Source: Companilactobacillus hulinensis (lineage in GTDB: Bacteria; Bacillota; Bacilli; Lactobacillales; Lactobacillaceae). Taken from it: a stretch of 64,000 bases of DNA. Below the pieces are notes generated by a model. It saw only the letters and a program-made list of their open reading frames with translations, was not told the origin of the DNA and made no database searches. Below, one piece after another: positions 62,450 through 64,000 of the stretch. Each line of letters begins with the position of its first letter. The stretch's first letter is position 1. The stretch spans positions 62,001-126,000 of the forward strand of contig NZ_RHOO01000001.1 in assembly GCF_003946555.1 (NCBI RefSeq), in the 5' to 3' direction. Position numbers and translations under genes: made by a program.

Positions 62450-63307
62450 ATGGACGAAATTGGCCAAAAGTTAAGAAATGCACGTATAAAAAAAGGATAT
62501 ACAATTGATGACTTGCAACAAGTCACAAAGATCCAAAAGAGATATTTAATTGCGATTGAAGAAGGACAATTTGATCATTTGCCCGGCGATTTTTATGTGC
62601 GCGCTTTTATCAAACAATATTCAGATGCTGTTGGCATCTCAAGTGATGATTTATTAGAAGAATACAAGGCAGAAATCCCTGATTCTCAACCTAAAGAACC
62701 AGTTCAAAATGAAGAAAAGAAGAATACTAGATCAATTAAAGAAGAGTCTAGTTCGTTTTTCTCAAACTTAGGCAACTATATTCCTCAGATTATTGTTGGA
62801 ATTATTGTAGTTGTAATTATCGGTGTTATTGCTTTTGGAATGATGCACAGAAGTTCAAGTTCTTCTAGTGTAACGATTCCAAAGGACAATACCGAGAAGA
62901 CAACTAAGAAGAGTTCAAGCGATACTTCAAAGAAGTCTACAAAGAAGGCAGCTAAGAAGACACCTGTAAAGAAGTCAACTGAACTTACTGTTAAAGAATC
63001 AGATACCAAGGGTACATATACAATTACTAACTTACCTACTGATGGTACTGATGTTGAAGTTTCAGCTGATAACGGACAAGCTTGGATTCAATTCGAAGAA
63101 GGTTCGAACACTACATGGCAACAAGCTTTGAGTGCTGGTGAGAAGAAATCAACTAAGATCACTAGCGACATTACTACATTCTCAATTCATACAGGTAATA
63201 TCAATAATACTAAGGTAAGTATTGGCGGTAAAGCGGTTGATTTGAGTAGTGTAAGTTCAGGTGATTCAATTGTTCAAACTCTTACATTTAATGTTGAGAG
63301 TAAGTAA
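62450..63307 (+). CDS. rodZ: RodZ-like membrane protein with HTH domain (YmfM)
   Basis: Cell-shape or membrane-organising protein of 285 residues. The N-terminal HTH_25 domain (KLRNARIKKGYTIDDLQQVTKIQKR) lies in the cytosol. One membrane segment is at about residues 108-131, followed by a Ser/Lys-rich linker (KKSSSDTSKKSTKKAAKK) and a C-terminal DUF4115-like beta domain outside. This is the RodZ layout, as in ymfM next to pgsA in Bacillus. In rods RodZ links MreB to the wall machinery. It has its own short upstream region of 65 bases. Confidence 0.9.
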   Translation: MDEIGQKLRNARIKKGYTIDDLQQVTKIQKRYLIAIEEGQFDHLPGDFYVRAFIKQYSDAVGISSDDLLEEYKAEIPDSQPKEPVQNEEKKNTRSIKEESSSFFSNLGNYIPQIIVGIIVVVIIGVIAFGMMHRSSSSSSVTIPKDNTEKTTKKSSSDTSKKSTKKAAKKTPVKKSTELTVKESDTKGTYTITNLPTDGTDVEVSADNGQAWIQFEEGSNTTWQQALSAGEKKSTKITSDITTFSIHTGNINNTKVSIGGKAVDLSSVSSGDSIVQTLTFNVESK

Positions 63308-63319
63308 TTAAAAATAATA

Positions 63320-63395
63320 AAGAGGCTTAAACTTAACGTCCCAGCCTGATAAAATATATGAGGTTGCGGTTTAGTCCGGCCTCATTTTATTTTGC
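63320..63395 (+). terminator. Hairpin, possible attenuator, between rodZ and pgsA
   Basis: AAAATA-x-ATGAGG (63351-63363) pairs with CCTCAT and TATTTT (63380-63393). A GAGGC segment at 63322-63326 can pair either with AGCCT at 63343-63347 or with GCCTC at 63379-63383, so alternative folds exist. No clean T-run follows, which weakens the terminator reading. Confidence 0.45.
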
Positions 63396-63418
63396 AAAAA
63401 ATCGGAGGAAATTAAAAA

Positions 63419-64000
63419 ATGGTTTGGAATTTACCAAATAAATTAACTATGTTACGAATTATCTTGATCCCAATATTTATTGTTTTATTGGCATTCAATT
63501 GGACTGGATTGGGCGATATTTATGTTGCTAATGATCTGATTCCGATGAATCATGTATTTGCAACCCTTGTGTTTGTTATTGCATCATTAACTGATTTGGC
63601 TGACGGTAAAATTGCACGTGCCAATCATCTTGTTACAAATTTTGGTAAATTTGCTGATACATTAGCTGATAAGATGCTAGTTATGACAGCATTTATCTTC
63701 CTTGTTGAGTTAAAGATGGCTCCAGCTTGGGTCGTTGCAATTATTGTTTGTCGTGAATTAGCCGTTACAGGATTAAGAATGATTGTTCTTGAAGAGGGTG
63801 GTAAAGTTATGGCTGCCCAAATGCCTGGTAAGATCAAAACGACTACTCAAATGTTAGCCATCATCTTCTTATTAATGCATAACATTTTCTTCTCAGCCAT
63901 TAACTTCCCAATTGGTGAAATCTTCTTATATATCTGTTTATTCTTTACTATCTATTCAGGTGCTGACTACTTTATTCAATCAAGAGACATATTCAAAAAA
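63419..64000 (+). CDS. pgsA: CDP-diacylglycerol-glycerol-3-phosphate 3-phosphatidyltransferase PgsA (C-terminus outside window)
   Basis: Membrane enzyme that joins CDP-diacylglycerol and glycerol-3-phosphate to make phosphatidylglycerophosphate, the precursor of phosphatidylglycerol. The 194 visible residues show several membrane segments and the CDP-alcohol phosphotransferase signature D-G-x2-A-R-x8-G-x3-D-x3-D, seen as LADGKIARANHLVTNFG then FADTLADK. The start is the ATG at 63419 with CGGAGGAA upstream. The frame is open to the last base, so the final few residues are missing. It ends the ftsK-ymf-rodZ block. Confidence 0.94.
   Translation, partial: MVWNLPNKLTMLRIILIPIFIVLLAFNWTGLGDIYVANDLIPMNHVFATLVFVIASLTDLADGKIARANHLVTNFGKFADTLADKMLVMTAFIFLVELKMAPAWVVAIIVCRELAVTGLRMIVLEEGGKVMAAQMPGKIKTTTQMLAIIFLLMHNIFFSAINFPIGEIFLYICLFFTIYSGADYFIQSRDIFKK

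Noticed and set aside
1-64000. CRISPR arrays, prophage, rRNA or tRNA genes
   Set aside because: No regular spaced repeats, phage structural genes, rRNA-like stretches or convincing cloverleaf genes were seen on reading; a tRNA scan was not possible here.

Overview
The window is low-GC Firmicutes chromosome, most likely Lactobacillaceae. The supporting genes are a monomeric B12-dependent ribonucleotide reductase of the Lactobacillus leichmannii type, several SLAP-domain wall proteins, a MucBP-domain protein, a DUF285 surface protein, and the blocks spx/mecA/coiA/spxH/relQ/nadK and ftsK/ymfF/ymfH/ymfI/rodZ/pgsA. A Companilactobacillus-like host is a guess only. I see no rRNA, tRNA, CRISPR array or prophage, and one complete insertion sequence.

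Layout. 1-9 kb: a YhgE/Pip gene (cut by the window edge) divergent from a TetR gene, rpoN, a leftward PTS EIIA/HAD/LacI operon, hisK-hisA and an AEC transporter. 8.6-22.6 kb: accessory and wall-related genes. These are a MucBP/SLAP-like protein without a signal peptide, an MFS exporter, clpE behind a CIRCE operator, ptsHI, an IS1182-type element inserted just after ptsI, and a cluster of four secreted SLAP proteins, one of them a glucosaminidase. 23-38 kb: rtpR with tandem NrdR-like boxes, a ugp-type ABC operon with Pho-box-like repeats, copY-copB with two cop boxes, a Bce-type two-component/ABC module and a metallo-hydrolase. 38-51 kb: the Spx-control and stringent-response neighbourhood (spx, mecA, coiA, spxH, relQ, nadK, rluD, mgtE). 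It is split by a DUF285 surface protein, an apparently toxin-less type I toxin-antitoxin RNA locus, a T-box/metQ/luxS unit, a structured repeat and a frameshifted SDR gene. 51-64 kb: cutC, uppP, a lactonase-like propeller protein, an AI-2E family transporter, trmL behind a structured leader, a DUF1149 gene, and ftsK through pgsA (pgsA cut by the window edge).

How the parts work together. Several circuits can be read from DNA sites next to their likely genes: a LacI operator inside the EIIA promoter, CIRCE on clpE, cop boxes on copYB, NrdR-like boxes on rtpR, Pho-like repeats on ugp, WalR-like repeats on the glucosaminidase and a Met-type T-box on metQ. ClpE, MecA, SpxH and Spx form a regulated-proteolysis theme. 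SLAP, UppP, RodZ and FtsK are envelope and division functions.

The most unusual signals are non-coding. (1) A hairpin element occurs at 3.2 kb and again at 44.7 kb with compensatory base changes in its stems. (2) Overlapping convergent small RNAs at 42.65-42.81 kb have promoters and terminators but no toxin ORF. (3) A roughly 260-bp highly folded intergenic element lies at 8.6 kb. (4) HisA has two phosphate-loop glycines replaced. All assignments come from reading the sequence; no database search was run.
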